Shown here: piece by piece, positions 1 to 7,965 of the stretch
Numbering within the stretch: position 1 is the stretch's first letter
Layout: each line of letters opens with the position of its first letter
Source: Cephalothrix simula
Lineage: Eukaryota > Nemertea > Palaeonemertea > Archinemertea > Cephalotrichidae
Reading direction: 5' to 3'
Length of the DNA: 16,253 nt
NCBI GenBank assembly: GCA_035591015.1
Contig: JAXIUW010007786.1
Location: 1-16,253, forward strand
Notes under the pieces: model-generated
Databases searched by the model: none
The model's input: the letters and a program-made list of their open reading frames with translations, nothing else
What the model was told of the DNA's origin: nothing
Made by a program: the position numbers and the translations under genes

Positions 1-7
1 AGATATA

Positions 8-25
8 GTTACCATGGTGACGTCA
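8..25. promoter_or_regulatory. Overlapping RFX X-box and CRE palindrome
   Basis: GTTACCATGGTGAC (8-21) differs at one base from the symmetric high-affinity RFX X-box GTTACCATGGTAAC. TGACGTCA (18-25) is a perfect CREB/ATF site. The two share four bases, so both proteins could not sit there without contact or competition. Adjacent RFX (X1) and CREB (X2) sites are known from vertebrate MHC class II promoters, but no gene or Y-box context is visible here. It could equally be the end of a mobile element, since palindromes of this kind are common in invertebrate repeats. The motifs are seen directly; binding is inferred. Confidence 0.35.
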
Positions 26-26
26 C

Positions 27-61
27 TCGCGCCAACCCGCGAAATTGAAATTCGCGCCAAC
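27..61. repeat. Two direct copies of TCGCGCCAAC (E2F-like)
   Basis: TCGCGCCAAC occurs at 27-36 and again at 52-61. The segment between them (39-57) reads as an imperfect inverted repeat, cgcgaaatt to aattcgcg. TTCGCGCC at 51-58 resembles an E2F/DP site. This short CpG-rich stretch stands out from the AT-rich surroundings and lies between the RFX/CRE site and the 23-bp array. It may be the end of a repeat element or a small control region; nothing downstream identifies a target gene. Confidence 0.4.
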
Positions 62-70
62 ACTGCTCCT

Positions 71-298
71 TTAAGTTAAGTTCCCAATGGAACTTAAGTT
101 AAGTTCCCAATGGAACTTAAGTTAAGTTCCCAATGGAACTTAAGTTAAATTCCCAATTGAACTTAAGTTAAGTTCCCAATGGAACTTAAGTTAAGTTCCC
201 AATGGAACCTAAGTTAAGTTCCCAATGGAACTTAAGTTAAGTTCCCAATGGAACCTAAGTTAAGTTCCCAATGAAACTTAAGTTAAGTACCCAATGAG
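71..298. repeat. 23-bp tandem array, ten copies, each near-palindromic
   Basis: The unit aacttaagttaagttcccaatgg repeats with an exact 23-bp period: the TTCCCAAT anchor starts at 81, 104, 127, 150, 173, 196, 219, 242 and 265, with a changed TACCCAAT at 288. There is no length drift. Each unit contains GTTCC-CAAT-GGAAC, a 5-bp stem with a 4-base loop, flanked by CTTAAGTTAAG, itself an inverted repeat. Together they make a roughly 34-bp near palindrome with one mismatch per arm. Copies are almost identical except at 148-158 and in the last two units, typical of decay at an array edge. This is a minisatellite or the internal repeat of a non-autonomous element. Confidence 0.97.
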
Positions 299-921
299 AA
301 GTGATGTGCTATACATCATATACAGTGCAGAGGAATAGACTTAATTTACAAAGAACAAAAAGAAAAAGGGAAAAATAGAAAATCATCGAAAGCGACTACT
401 GTTTAGGATAAAATTTTGTAAAGCCAAATGAGTATCTTGCATTGATGTGGAACCAGAATTTTTCAAGACTGTTAGAGTATTATTCATTAACTTAAGTTCT
501 GTAATTATGTTCCATCAATTTATGTCCTCTATGATTGAAATTAGGAGCATTAATTTTAAAAAAATGACTTTTCCGCTTTTAAGGCTCAAATCGAACACTA
601 CAATTGTCCCCACTCCACCCCACACGTAGGGCCAATCATTTGCAGATGGTGATGTAGCTGCATTTGACAGGATATTAGGATATTGTTGCGCAATTCAAAT
701 AATAATTAAGATAAGAATATCATCTCGTGCACTTTGTCCTTTTATTGGAAAAGAGAACGAATATATTTAACCTGTTGCGTGCGGAAAAGTCACTTTCTCT
801 CTTAATTACAAGTTCTTGAAAATCTCATCCCATTTCGGGATTTTGGGATTTAGAAGTTTTCTCTGATTTCAACCCCACTTGATTCGCAAGGAACGGTTGC
901 CATGTTCGAAAAGGCATTGTA
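299..921. other. Unique AT-rich sequence, nothing recognised
   Basis: No gene, RNA or repeat is supported here. The only longer open frame (447-629, 60 codons) has no domain or signal features and is within chance expectation. There are purine-rich patches near 355-380 and short palindromic words, but nothing organised. Confidence 0.6.
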
Positions 922-943
922 GTGGCACGGGGAGCCGTGACAC
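922..943. other. GC-rich hairpin
   Basis: CACGG (926-930), loop GGAG, CCGTG (935-939). The stem extends outward to GTG (922-924) and CAC (941-943) across one G/A mismatch. It is the most stable short hairpin in the first kilobase and is followed by a run of six G at 947-952. No T tract follows, so it is not a terminator-type signal, and I cannot assign it to a known RNA family. Confidence 0.45.
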
Positions 944-1140
944 GAAGGGGGGCTTTTAGAACACTTGGACGTGACATCCACAATATAAGAAAACCTGTAA
1001 TTACATGAAATTAAGAGAGAATGATGCCTATTGTTCTTGAATAAGAGACAGTATCTCTAAGATTGACTACTAGTACGCACGATCTGAAAGCGAATTAAAT
1101 CATTATTGAAAGACAATGATTACAGAATTTCAACATGAAA

Positions 1141-1265
1141 TCCAGTTTTTCCTTTCTGGAGCCCATAAAACATGGGCCGAAAACATATTTGGGGGGATGT
1201 TGAGGTGTCAGGCAAAGAAGGGCTTCCACTCAAAATATTTTCTCGCGGCGGGCTCTTAGCGCCGC
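1141..1265. other. Cluster of three perfect-arm hairpins
   Basis: TCCAG (1141-1145) pairs with CTGGA (1156-1160). Directly abutting it, GCCCAT (1161-1166) pairs with ATGGGC (1172-1177) over a 5-base loop. Further on, GCGGCG (1245-1250) pairs with CGCCGC (1260-1265) over a 9-base loop. Between them lies G-rich sequence with a run of six G near 1192-1197. The higher GC than the flanks and back-to-back stems suggest a structured RNA or a mobile-element fragment, but no tRNA, snRNA or rRNA signature is visible. Confidence 0.4.
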
Positions 1266-1390
1266 TGGGGACAACACATCTGCTCATCTTCTTGGCTTAC
1301 ATTTTACCATTAAGACGATAAAATAGTGTTTGTAACGTCCTAGACGTAACGCCGTAGATCGCTACTTTTTTGACACCCTGGAAAAAGTGA

Positions 1391-1586
1391 ACGAGATTTA
1401 TTTTCTTGAGATTTGAGATTTTTTTAGATTAGAGATTTTTTGGGATTTGTTTGAGATTTTGGATTTTTTTGGAGATTTTTTGGGGATTTTTTCGAGATTT
1501 GGGATTATTTCAGGATTTTTTGGAGATTTTTTCGGAGGGTGTACGAGATTTTTTTTGGGTATCTGACCCCTCGATTTTTTGGAGAA
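1391..1586 (+). repeat. T/G-rich degenerate repeat (GGAGATTTTTT)
   Basis: About 190 bases built from diverged copies of a 10-14 base word such as ggagattttttgg, gggattttgg or gagatttgag. The spacing varies and C is almost absent from the upper strand, giving strong strand asymmetry. It is an old, length-unstable low-complexity tract, and frames read through it encode only repetitive residues. The word recurs once more after a short break, at about 1573-1584. Confidence 0.85.
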
Positions 1587-2284
1587 TGCGCATCCTGATT
1601 ACCAGAAACTACTTCTGTGAAATTTGAAAGTGTATTCTGATGCCAAGCGGTCCTACCTATAGAATCATCTCAAAAACTTTCTGAAATACTTTAAAGATCT
1701 TTCATATTTTTGTGATCGGGGCACACCAATATCCTTATTCGATACGATTGGTTATCTGCTTTTCATCCCCTCTTCCCTGTATCATAGAGAGACTACCAAA
1801 GTTGAAAAAACATGAATCAATGTTTTAGGATCTTTTGGTACTCCAAAAATCTTGTGGTTTTGTTTGTTTGATACACATGGAAGGGATTCAGATAGTCAAT
1901 ATACAAATCATATTGTTTTTATTATAGATTATCTCAAACCCCTAAGAGAGAGGTAAAAATGAAATTTTTCCCCAAAGTCGAATTGGTTATTATTCATTTA
2001 AAGTCGGCTGACTCTCTCGAAATGTCGTACTGCTCAGCCAACCTTGGCTGGGTTGTTTTACCATCCATTAAATCCTTTTCTTTTTCCTTCAATATATCTC
2101 GAACCTCTTACGTATCATCTGGAGATCATTTGGAGAATTGCGAGGCTTTCTCGTGGTGCCGCCGTCAGAGTAGAGGAAAAGGCACCGAAACTCATCCACC
2201 TGGAGTGGAAACTCTGATTGTTCCTCCTGATGATCTCTAACGTCTGGAGTTTTTACATTTACATTTTTCACCCATCATTTTCAA
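1587..2284. other. Unique sequence, one 16-bp inverted repeat
   Basis: The only clear structure is CAGCCAACCTTGGCTG (2035-2050), a 7-bp perfect stem with a 2-base centre. A frame open from 1959 to 2240 (93 codons) and a shorter antisense one (2089-2271) cover a slightly more GC-rich patch. Neither shows a recognisable domain, repeat pattern or convincing splice sites, so I do not call a gene. Confidence 0.5.
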
Positions 2285-2590
2285 ACTTACATTCTTTACA
2301 TTTGACGACCGGAATGTACTTAGGACTAGATTTTGGATGAACGATTAAAACGACACTCTAAGGATCTGGTAGTGTAGGTGCAGGTGTTGGTGTTCCCCCT
2401 CCGTACGTACCATTATGGCCAAATGTAGACGATGGTTCAATAACATCATTTATATTTAGTTATAGATGGAAATTACTTTTCCCATTAAATATTTTTTCTG
2501 TCTCGAAACCTACTTTTCTATCTTTTTTCATAAGTTTTAGTTTTTTCTCATGTCTCCCATGACTTTTAACATTTTAGAAACCTTTTTTTA
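2285..2590 (+). repeat. Dispersed repeat family A, copy 1
   Basis: It matches 15845-16187 in the same orientation along its whole length. Shared blocks, in order: the head cttacat..tttacatttgacgaccggaa (2286-2314), actaggactagatttt-like sequence (about 2318-2334), the core gtaggtgcaggtgttggtg then gttccccctccgtacgtacc (2373-2411), and a 3' part ending in cttttctatcttttttcata and catgtctcccat (about 2510-2561). Divergence is moderate and small indels are common, so the copy is old. No terminal inverted repeats, target duplication or coding capacity were seen. Possible identities are an unclassified SINE or a non-autonomous DNA element; no clear tRNA-type A and B boxes are visible. Confidence 0.85.
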
Positions 2591-3070
2591 TTGTTAAAAA
2601 GAAAATCCAGAAATCAAAAATAAAAATCCACCTTAGCAATCCTTAATTTAACCATTATATGACGGATATCGTTGCAACTTGTTATTTTGTCGAACGCACC
2701 TACATGTATTGTATCGCATGTTTTTTTGTTCAAGCCCAATTGACGAAAAATGGCTCCCAGTTTCATTAACCAAAATTTATTCCGTTCAATTTCAGTCTGT
2801 TGTTAGGATTGATGTAAACCGGAAATTTTTCGTGGACAGAGCTGAAACGAAAGACTTGTCATACAATAGGTGCTGCAAAATAGCAGGTTCCGACATTACA
2901 TTTGCATTTGGTTTACTTAAAATCTTGGGTTTAACTTTGATTTGGCGTCTTCTTTTTCGACTTTCAGAATTTGAAAACATTTTTGGCGCAAATTATTTTC
3001 ACCCACTTGACTATTCATTTAAAACGGAAACCTTGACATTTAAAAACAATAATTACTGATCATTAATTAG
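2591..3070. other. Unique sequence holding the longest open frame
   Basis: A plus-strand frame runs from 2679 to 3059 (126 codons from TTG, 113 from the first ATG at 2718). Its predicted product is rich in hydrophobic and basic residues and shows no domain I recognise. The minus strand is also open over 2792-2980. Codon choice does not differ from the AT-rich background, and no start context or flanking splice pair stands out. I treat it as a chance frame. Confidence 0.5.
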
Positions 3071-3106
3071 ACGGAATATCGCAATTAAGTGTCATCTATA
3101 TTCCGT
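3071..3106. other. 9-bp inverted repeat with CGGAA arms
   Basis: ACGGAATAT (3071-3079) and ATATTCCGT (3098-3106) are perfect reverse complements separated by 18 bases. The arms carry the CGGAA word that recurs through 2780-3604. It may be a short fold-back element or a paired binding site. Confidence 0.5.
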
Positions 3107-3215
3107 TTTGACGCTGAAGGTGAAAGAATCCTTGAGACGTTTTGGTCCATCGTTGGACTTTAAGATGGACTTCAAAAGTCAAGACATTTTAATTAGGAAA
3201 TTTAATTAGTATATC

Positions 3216-3299
3216 ATTTCCGTTATAAAAATAAATTTATCGGCGGAACCTTCATTAAGAAACAATCAACCTTTGTTATCTTTAGTTTTTAACGGAAAT
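3216..3299. other. 10-bp inverted repeat, 64-base spacer
   Basis: ATTTCCGTTA (3216-3225) is the exact reverse complement of TAACGGAAAT (3290-3299). The enclosed 64 bases contain another CGGAA (3244-3248). This could be the termini of a very small MITE-like element; no target-site duplication is evident just outside the arms. Confidence 0.4.
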
Positions 3300-3464
3300 A
3301 TTTTTCTTCAAGGTCTTTTTTATGTCTTCAAAGTCAACGCCTAGTAGCTCTAAATGATCTTGATGATGATAATAGAAGCCGAACATGTTATAGTTTTGGA
3401 CTTTGATAGTGATGCTGGTTTGGCCTTATGTTGGGTATTTTATACTAATGTTTCTAAAATGCTA

Positions 3465-3509
3465 GTTATTGGAGACATGAAAAAAACTTATGAAAAAAGG
3501 TAGAACAGT
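3465..3509 (-). repeat. Family A tail fragment, inverted
   Basis: Read on the minus strand, this matches the 3' end of family A at about 16125-16162: gttat-ggagacatga (3465-3480) and tatgaaaaaaggtagaa (3490-3506) are nearly identical to the reverse complement of that copy. Similarity fades before about 3525, so only the last 45 or so bases of the element remain. Its orientation is opposite to the family A head fragment 80 bases downstream. Confidence 0.7.
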
Positions 3510-3584
3510 TTGAGAAATGGGTGATCATGAGCAACAGAAATTACCTAAAAAGATCTGTCTATTGGTCTGGAGTCTTAGCCTGTT

Positions 3585-3605
3585 TTTACATTTGACGACC
3601 GGAAC
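3585..3605 (+). repeat. Family A head fragment
   Basis: tttacatttgacgaccggaa here is identical to the family A head at 2295-2314 and close to the variant at 15855-15874 (cttttgacaaccggaacg). Similarity stops right after ggaacg, so this is a truncated or rearranged piece. With the inverted tail fragment just upstream it suggests a broken or internally inverted copy. Confidence 0.75.
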
Positions 3606-3610
3606 GAATT

Positions 3611-5249
3611 GCCTTGCATTTGATTTTAGATTTACCCTATTGAAGACGTTTTGTACGGTACTCTGATAGGGGTGGATCCATTAACCATCCCAGCACTCGA
3701 CTGCGCTATTGCTTGAAATTTTGTACAGGTATGCAAGAAAATTTTGACCAAAGTTTGCGCCGCCGCGCCGTCAGAGCCCTTAAGTTTGTTTTTTTTAAAC
3801 TATTGAGTCACCCCTGCAGTCGTTAATATTCCCTTGTTCGTTCACTATAGAGTAGGGCCCCTTTTTGGCCCAAAACCCGTGTTATTAATTCCATTCTTGT
3901 AATTCTTACCATATTATACCTTTCGTGGACTACTTTTTTGCTGTTTTCAAGCTTTCTATCGTGAAATAAAAACAGAGGATTATTTTGTTGAAAATTTACC
4001 TAAATTCATGTTTTGCATAATCTTTTTATTATAATTTTCTATTATTAGGGGCTCAGTATTTTTCATCCATCTAAAATTAGCATTGTTCCAGGTAGTGATT
4101 TGTTGCCATGAAAATGCTAAGTTTATAACGTGCTGCTAATGATATTGTAACTGAAATTTTAACTAATTTTAATAGTTTGTATAAACTCCTTGAAACTGTA
4201 AACTCCTAGGAGTTCAATAACTGATACCTCAATAAGGTAAAAATCGGGTATCAAAGCGGCAGGCTTTGAAAATTTGTAAGACAACATACTGAGCTCTTGA
4301 AAGTGGATTCAAAATCAAAGAAAACTGAAATCTCCAAAAATTTCAGAAATGAATATGAAGATTATATCGGTTGCTGAAAATATGTTGCTATGCTCTGATC
4401 TTAAGAATTTTGGTTTAATGATCTCCCAATTTAAAAATTTAAACCCCTCATTAAAATTGCCTAATAATATCATTTTCATCAAAATCATAATTTCACGCAA
4501 TGACCTCCTTTTTCTTTTTGTTGATACGACAAGTTGTATTCCAAATATCCAATTTTTTACTAGCCAGTTCTGAGTGTATACTACTAGTGCATTTCAAAAT
4601 TTATGTTCAAATTTCAATCATGCACTGCAAATAGCCGCAGCCTCTTTGTTCTAGAGAAACGTTCCAAAAGATCTGCTAACATGCGCTATGCATGTTCTAA
4701 ATACCTTCCAGACCCAATAGTGTCCCTCGGGTGATCTACTATTTGATATTTGTGGGACAAATTAGAACACTTTTTTGATCCGGTAGCATCACTATTTGCA
4801 GTGAAGTTTAAGGGTCAAATTTCAAATATGTAAAACGCGTAGGAATACAAATTAAGACACAAATTAGTTCCTTTAATAATAACCGGAATACATAAGTAGA
4901 TAACACAAAAGAACTTGATGACTGAATTTATTTTTCTAGATGACTTTTTAACGCGCTAATTATCAAAATCTTAGTCCCCTGAGAGGTTAATTAAGAAAAA
5001 AAAATTTTATTCTGTCCGCCCGCATTTTCACACTTGGTCCAACATCCTTCGCCCTTGATTAACAATACCGCACGGGGATAACAAGATTATAGAACAATTA
5101 ATCAATCTGGTTCTGTCTTTATAAGTGATATATCTTAAAGGCAATATGGAATTAATTATCACCAATGAAGAGGAAATCAATGATGGACTAATATACTTTG
5201 CCTTTGGCACTTTTTTCCTCTATTTTAGTGACCCGGGAAAGTGGTTTCC
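3611..5249. other. Unique AT-rich sequence with one 14-bp palindrome
   Basis: AACTCCTAGGAGTT (4201-4214) is a perfect palindrome, with a second AAACTCC just upstream at 4184-4190. Otherwise I see no gene or repeat. Overlapping short frames on both strands near 4315-4573 and 5028-5210 are featureless. A small GC-rich patch, cgccgccgcgccgtc (about 3758-3773), is isolated. Confidence 0.55.
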
Positions 5250-5268
5250 CCCGATCGAATAAATCGGG
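5250..5268. other. Small inverted repeat CCCGAT / ATCGGG
   Basis: CCCGAT (5250-5255) and ATCGGG (5263-5268) flank a 7-base loop, and related words (aaatcgga at 5278-5285) continue downstream. Short and isolated; no function is assigned. Confidence 0.4.
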
Positions 5269-5653
5269 TTTAGAGCAAATCGGATAAGTCGAAATACAGA
5301 TTTATTTTTATCGCTCAATCTGGGAAGGATAACGAAGCATTCGGCACCTGAGACTAAAAAACGAGTGTCGTAATCCCAAGCTCAAATGGACATGAAGCAG
5401 GCATTGGGAATTTTACGCGGGAAGTTCAAGAATAAGGGTTTTTGCTGATTAGTGACTTTAAAAAAAACTTTGAACCTACAGTATATTAGAACTTCCTTGT
5501 TTTTTGGGTTAGGGAATTAATAATGTTTTGAGATTACGGTGATAATTGTACTCAACGCATGGAGCATGCATACATGTATTACCCGATTTGATGATGAAAT
5601 ATATTGTATTTGATACTTCACTTAAGCTCTAAGTATTCTTAACCATTGATAAG
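5269..5653. other. Unique sequence, nothing recognised
   Basis: No gene, RNA or organised repeat is supported in this stretch between the CCCGAT inverted repeat and the 19-bp array. Confidence 0.5.
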
Positions 5654-5772
5654 CACTTGATATTTTGGAAAACACTTAAAATTTTGGAAACACTTAGAAT
5701 TTTGGAAAACACTTAAAACTTTAGAAAACACTTAAAATTTTGGAAAACACGCAAAATTTTGGAAATTACTTT
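5654..5772 (+). repeat. 19-bp tandem array, about six copies
   Basis: The unit cacttaaaattttggaaaa repeats with CACTT or its variant at 5654, 5673, 5691, 5710, 5729 and 5748 (CACGC), and a decayed copy at 5767. The period is 19 with one 18-base step. The middle copies are nearly identical and the edges are diverged. It is a short AT-rich minisatellite with no coding capacity. Confidence 0.93.
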
Positions 5773-6483
5773 AATTGTGTAGTGCCCGTTTCCGCGGTAT
5801 AGTGTTATTTGTACTAAAAGTAGTTTATTGCTGTAAAAACATTCAATTTTTAACAATTTTTTGGCATCCTGTCCTTCCAGACGATGACATAATTGTAATC
5901 TTTCCTAGTATCTTTCAAAATGTTTCCATAATGTGTTTCTGGTACATAAAATTGGATTATGTTTCTTGCAGCTTTCTTATTGTTAGTGTTTTCTTTTGTT
6001 ACCAAACTACAGGTAAAAAAGTTTTATATTATAAAGCCTGGCTCAAATATCTAAGGTTTTTACGGAAATAAATGTTGCATAAGATATGATTTCTTTCTCA
6101 TTAAAAAGTATTTCACAAAAGGCCATTGTTGATGACAGAATAATTTCACTTCTAAGACAATTTACATCCGATGAAAAAATCGTTAGTATTCCTCAAAGTA
6201 TTAACCGTAATATTGATCATTTTTTGAAATAGGAGATTTTATGTCCTGAAATATAATGACGTCAAATTTTGGGGTTATAACACGGAGTCACTTGATGAAT
6301 ATCACTTTCCAGTTTTTTGTAATTTATAGCAGAATTAAGACAAAAGCCTCAGGTCCTAAAGGCCACCGACAGAGTTAGAATTCTGTTGTTAATGATAATA
6401 AGTAATGAAGAAACAAAAGCGGGAAATTCAGGGGATGTCACAGAAAAAATGACTTACACGGATGGCAATTGAAACGAAAATAC
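5773..6483. other. Unique AT-rich sequence with one CRE palindrome
   Basis: A 98-codon frame (5775-6071) begins at a non-ATG codon and is hydrophobic and cysteine-rich without a recognisable domain. A tcttgcag/C acceptor (to 5971) and an ACAG/gtaaaa donor (6013) frame a 41-base segment inside it, which could be chance. TGACGTCA occurs at 6257-6264. No further structure was found. Confidence 0.5.
6257..6264. promoter_or_regulatory. CRE palindrome TGACGTCA
   Basis: A perfect 8-bp CREB/ATF consensus in an AT-rich context (aatgacgtcaaat). It is one of four in the window, the others being at 18, 7676 and 7896. No promoter or gene is visible beside it. Confidence 0.35.
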
Positions 6484-6845
6484 ATTAACCTGGTTCCCTT
6501 GCCCTTTTCTGGATAACGATAAGAAGAAAATGGCTAGGTAGTGATGCTAGCCAGTACTACGGACCTTTTCCGGTTATTTGACTATTTTCAAAATAGCCGG
6601 GTTTTAACCCCTGACAGTCCCTAAGGCATTAAGGCATAATACTCGGGCAAAGCAAATGCGAGAAAGTGTATTTTATGAAAAAATAGTTTTTGTATTCGAA
6701 ATTTTTACCTGGAAGAGATAGGATAGGAAGTCCTCCGGTTACATCGAAGGATAGTCAAATGACCGTAAAGGTTCGTAGTACTGGTTTCAATCGGATACTT
6801 TTCTTCTTATCGTTATCTACAAAAGGGCTAGGGAACCAGGCTAAT
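6484..6845. mobile_element. 362-bp MITE-like or fold-back element with long inverted arms
   Basis: The outer arms 6484-6530 and 6799-6845 are reverse complements at 43 of 47 positions, including the shared words cctggttccct and gataacgataagaagaaaa. A second pair of inner arms, 6551-6600 and 6735-6784 (50 bases each), is also complementary over most of its length: ccagtactacg, cctttt/cctttac, atttgactat, ccgg. The 14-20 bases between inner and outer arms have diverged. The central 134 bases are unrelated to each other. No transposase is encoded and I could not find a clear target-site duplication; TTAA or TA could be concealed in the attaacc/gcctaat edges. The left inner arm holds a nested hairpin, CTATTTT-C-AAAATAG (6582-6596), followed by GGGTTTTAACCC (6599-6610). 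Confidence 0.88.
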
Positions 6846-7631
6846 TTCAATGATTGTCCATTTCTCGTTAGTGATTTCATATGATTTTCAAAAAAAAGAA
6901 ACGTGACATTATTTTAGGGGGGTCATTGAAAGAATAGACATAAACGGTTGATATCCTCTTTTTGGTTATATCTTTGCATTGAGCACCCCAACACTAAAGA
7001 TTTGGGCTTCCTTCATCCACTGCATAAAATATAGCGTACATACAGTGTACTGGCCAGGCATCCATGGGGAGTCAGTTGAAGAAATTTTAACGTAAAATCG
7101 AAATCTTTAAAGCTTTAAATCTGAATTAAATTTGTGTAAAGAAGGTAAAGAAGACAATTTGATTTGGAGCACTTTTCCTCGAAGGTGTTTGCCGATCTGG
7201 CGAACTTCTCACATTTTATTTGATCCCTCAAACTCAAGTTTGATATCAATCTATTTGAGAATAAATAGAAACAATTCGAACGATCATGTTCGCTTATTGA
7301 CAAGTATTTAGCTTGTGCCAGAAGCGATGTTTCAGATACAATGCTAAATGGGTAATTACTTAATATTTCAAGAATGGTACATTTCAACTGAGAGTAAATT
7401 TATTGACTCTTTATTAATTATTGTCAAAATCATTTCAACCATCACACAGATCAGCAGAACATTGATTTATTTTATAAATTATGAATTTTATTTATTTTTG
7501 AGTTTATATTATTCTATTTGCCAGTTGTCTGTGATTTAGATTTTCCCCTGCCGCAATATAATGTTTCTGATATATTTTTGTTACATTTTTCTCTCGTGGA
7601 AGAAGACTGAAAAATATATGATCATGTAAAT
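6846..7631. other. Unique AT-rich sequence, nothing recognised
   Basis: A 90-codon minus-strand frame (7115-7387) has no ATG at all and no recognisable domain. Short frames around 7348-7539 are leucine/isoleucine-rich products of AT-rich DNA. No repeat or RNA is supported. Confidence 0.55.
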
Positions 7632-7686
7632 TTATGGCGTCATTACAATCCACCTAACGTTAGGTGGAATTGTTATGACGTCATAA
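7632..7686. mobile_element. 55-bp near-perfect palindrome ending in TGACGTCA
   Basis: The left half TTATGGCGTCATTACAAT-CCACCTAAC meets its reverse complement, centred on AACGTT at 7656-7661, with two mismatches and one single-base gap across 27 positions per arm. There is essentially no loop, so the strand could extrude a cruciform. The right arm contains a perfect TGACGTCA (7676-7683) and the left has TGGCGTCA at the mirrored place. This has the form of a minimal fold-back element or a pair of abutted terminal repeats. No target duplication was seen. Confidence 0.85.
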
Positions 7687-7733
7687 GATTACAATTTCTT
7701 TCCGTCAATTAAGTGCTGTAGTTTTTCTGAAAA

Positions 7734-7771
7734 ATGGGTTATATATTTTATTTTTCATAAAATATACCCAT
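7734..7771. other. AT-rich hairpin atgggt / acccat
   Basis: atgggttatatattttat (7734-7751) pairs with ataaaatatacccat (7757-7771) around a 5-base loop, with a 3-base bulge in the left arm. It lies 47 bases after the 55-bp palindrome and may be part of the same element cluster. Confidence 0.6.
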
Positions 7772-7892
7772 GATATTGACTGTATATAACTACGTTTTCA
7801 TCCGAGTTCATTCCCCCATTTTAATAAATTCTAAAAAAAGTTCTTTTACTTTTTGAAGAAATTACATTTTACGGTGTTGTCTACATCAATCA

Positions 7893-7904
7893 AGTGACGT
7901 CACT
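7893..7904. promoter_or_regulatory. 12-bp palindrome AGTGACGTCACT (CRE)
   Basis: A perfect palindrome extending the CRE core by two bases each side. GTGACGTCAC is the strong full CREB/ATF form and is also found at 17-26. Forty bases downstream is a hairpin, CAGACCT / AGGTCTG. Either a binding site or a repeat end. Confidence 0.4.
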
Positions 7905-7943
7905 AATTTATTCAAGATGGTCAAAGATGGCTATCAATCGCGA

Positions 7944-7965
7944 CAGACCTTATAATATAGGTCTG
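7944..7965. other. Hairpin CAGACCT / AGGTCTG
   Basis: CAGACCT (7944-7950), an 8-base AT loop, and AGGTCTG (7959-7965) form a 7-bp stem that extends with GCG/CGC across a bulged A. The words caaagatgg and caagatgg just upstream are a near direct repeat. Similar small stems are frequent in MITE ends, but no partner arm was found. Confidence 0.55.

Noticed and set aside
71-298. 23-bp palindromic units with regular spacing as a CRISPR array
   Set aside because: The units are contiguous with no unique spacers, and nothing else in the window is prokaryotic.
1959-2271. Overlapping frames on both strands in a GC-richer patch
   Set aside because: No similarity to a known family and no codon-use signal. 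Kept only as a note.
2679-3059. Longest open frame, 126 codons on the plus strand
   Set aside because: It starts with TTG (first ATG at 2718), encodes no recognisable domain and is open on the other strand too. Its length is within chance for six frames of 16 kb AT-rich DNA.
5972-6012. 41-base segment between tcttgcag and gtaaaa
   Set aside because: A plausible splice pair but a hydrophobic, unrecognised peptide. Such pairs are frequent in AT-rich DNA.
6690-6884. Open frame whose middle (GSPPVTSKDSQMTVKVRSTG) faintly recalls a Cys-loop receptor extracellular segment
   Set aside because: The likeness covers only a few residues, the conserved motifs before and after are missing, and the frame lies in the right inverted arm, whose partner arm is frameshifted.
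7115-7387. 90-codon minus-strand frame
   Set aside because: It contains no ATG, no domain and no flanking splice signals.
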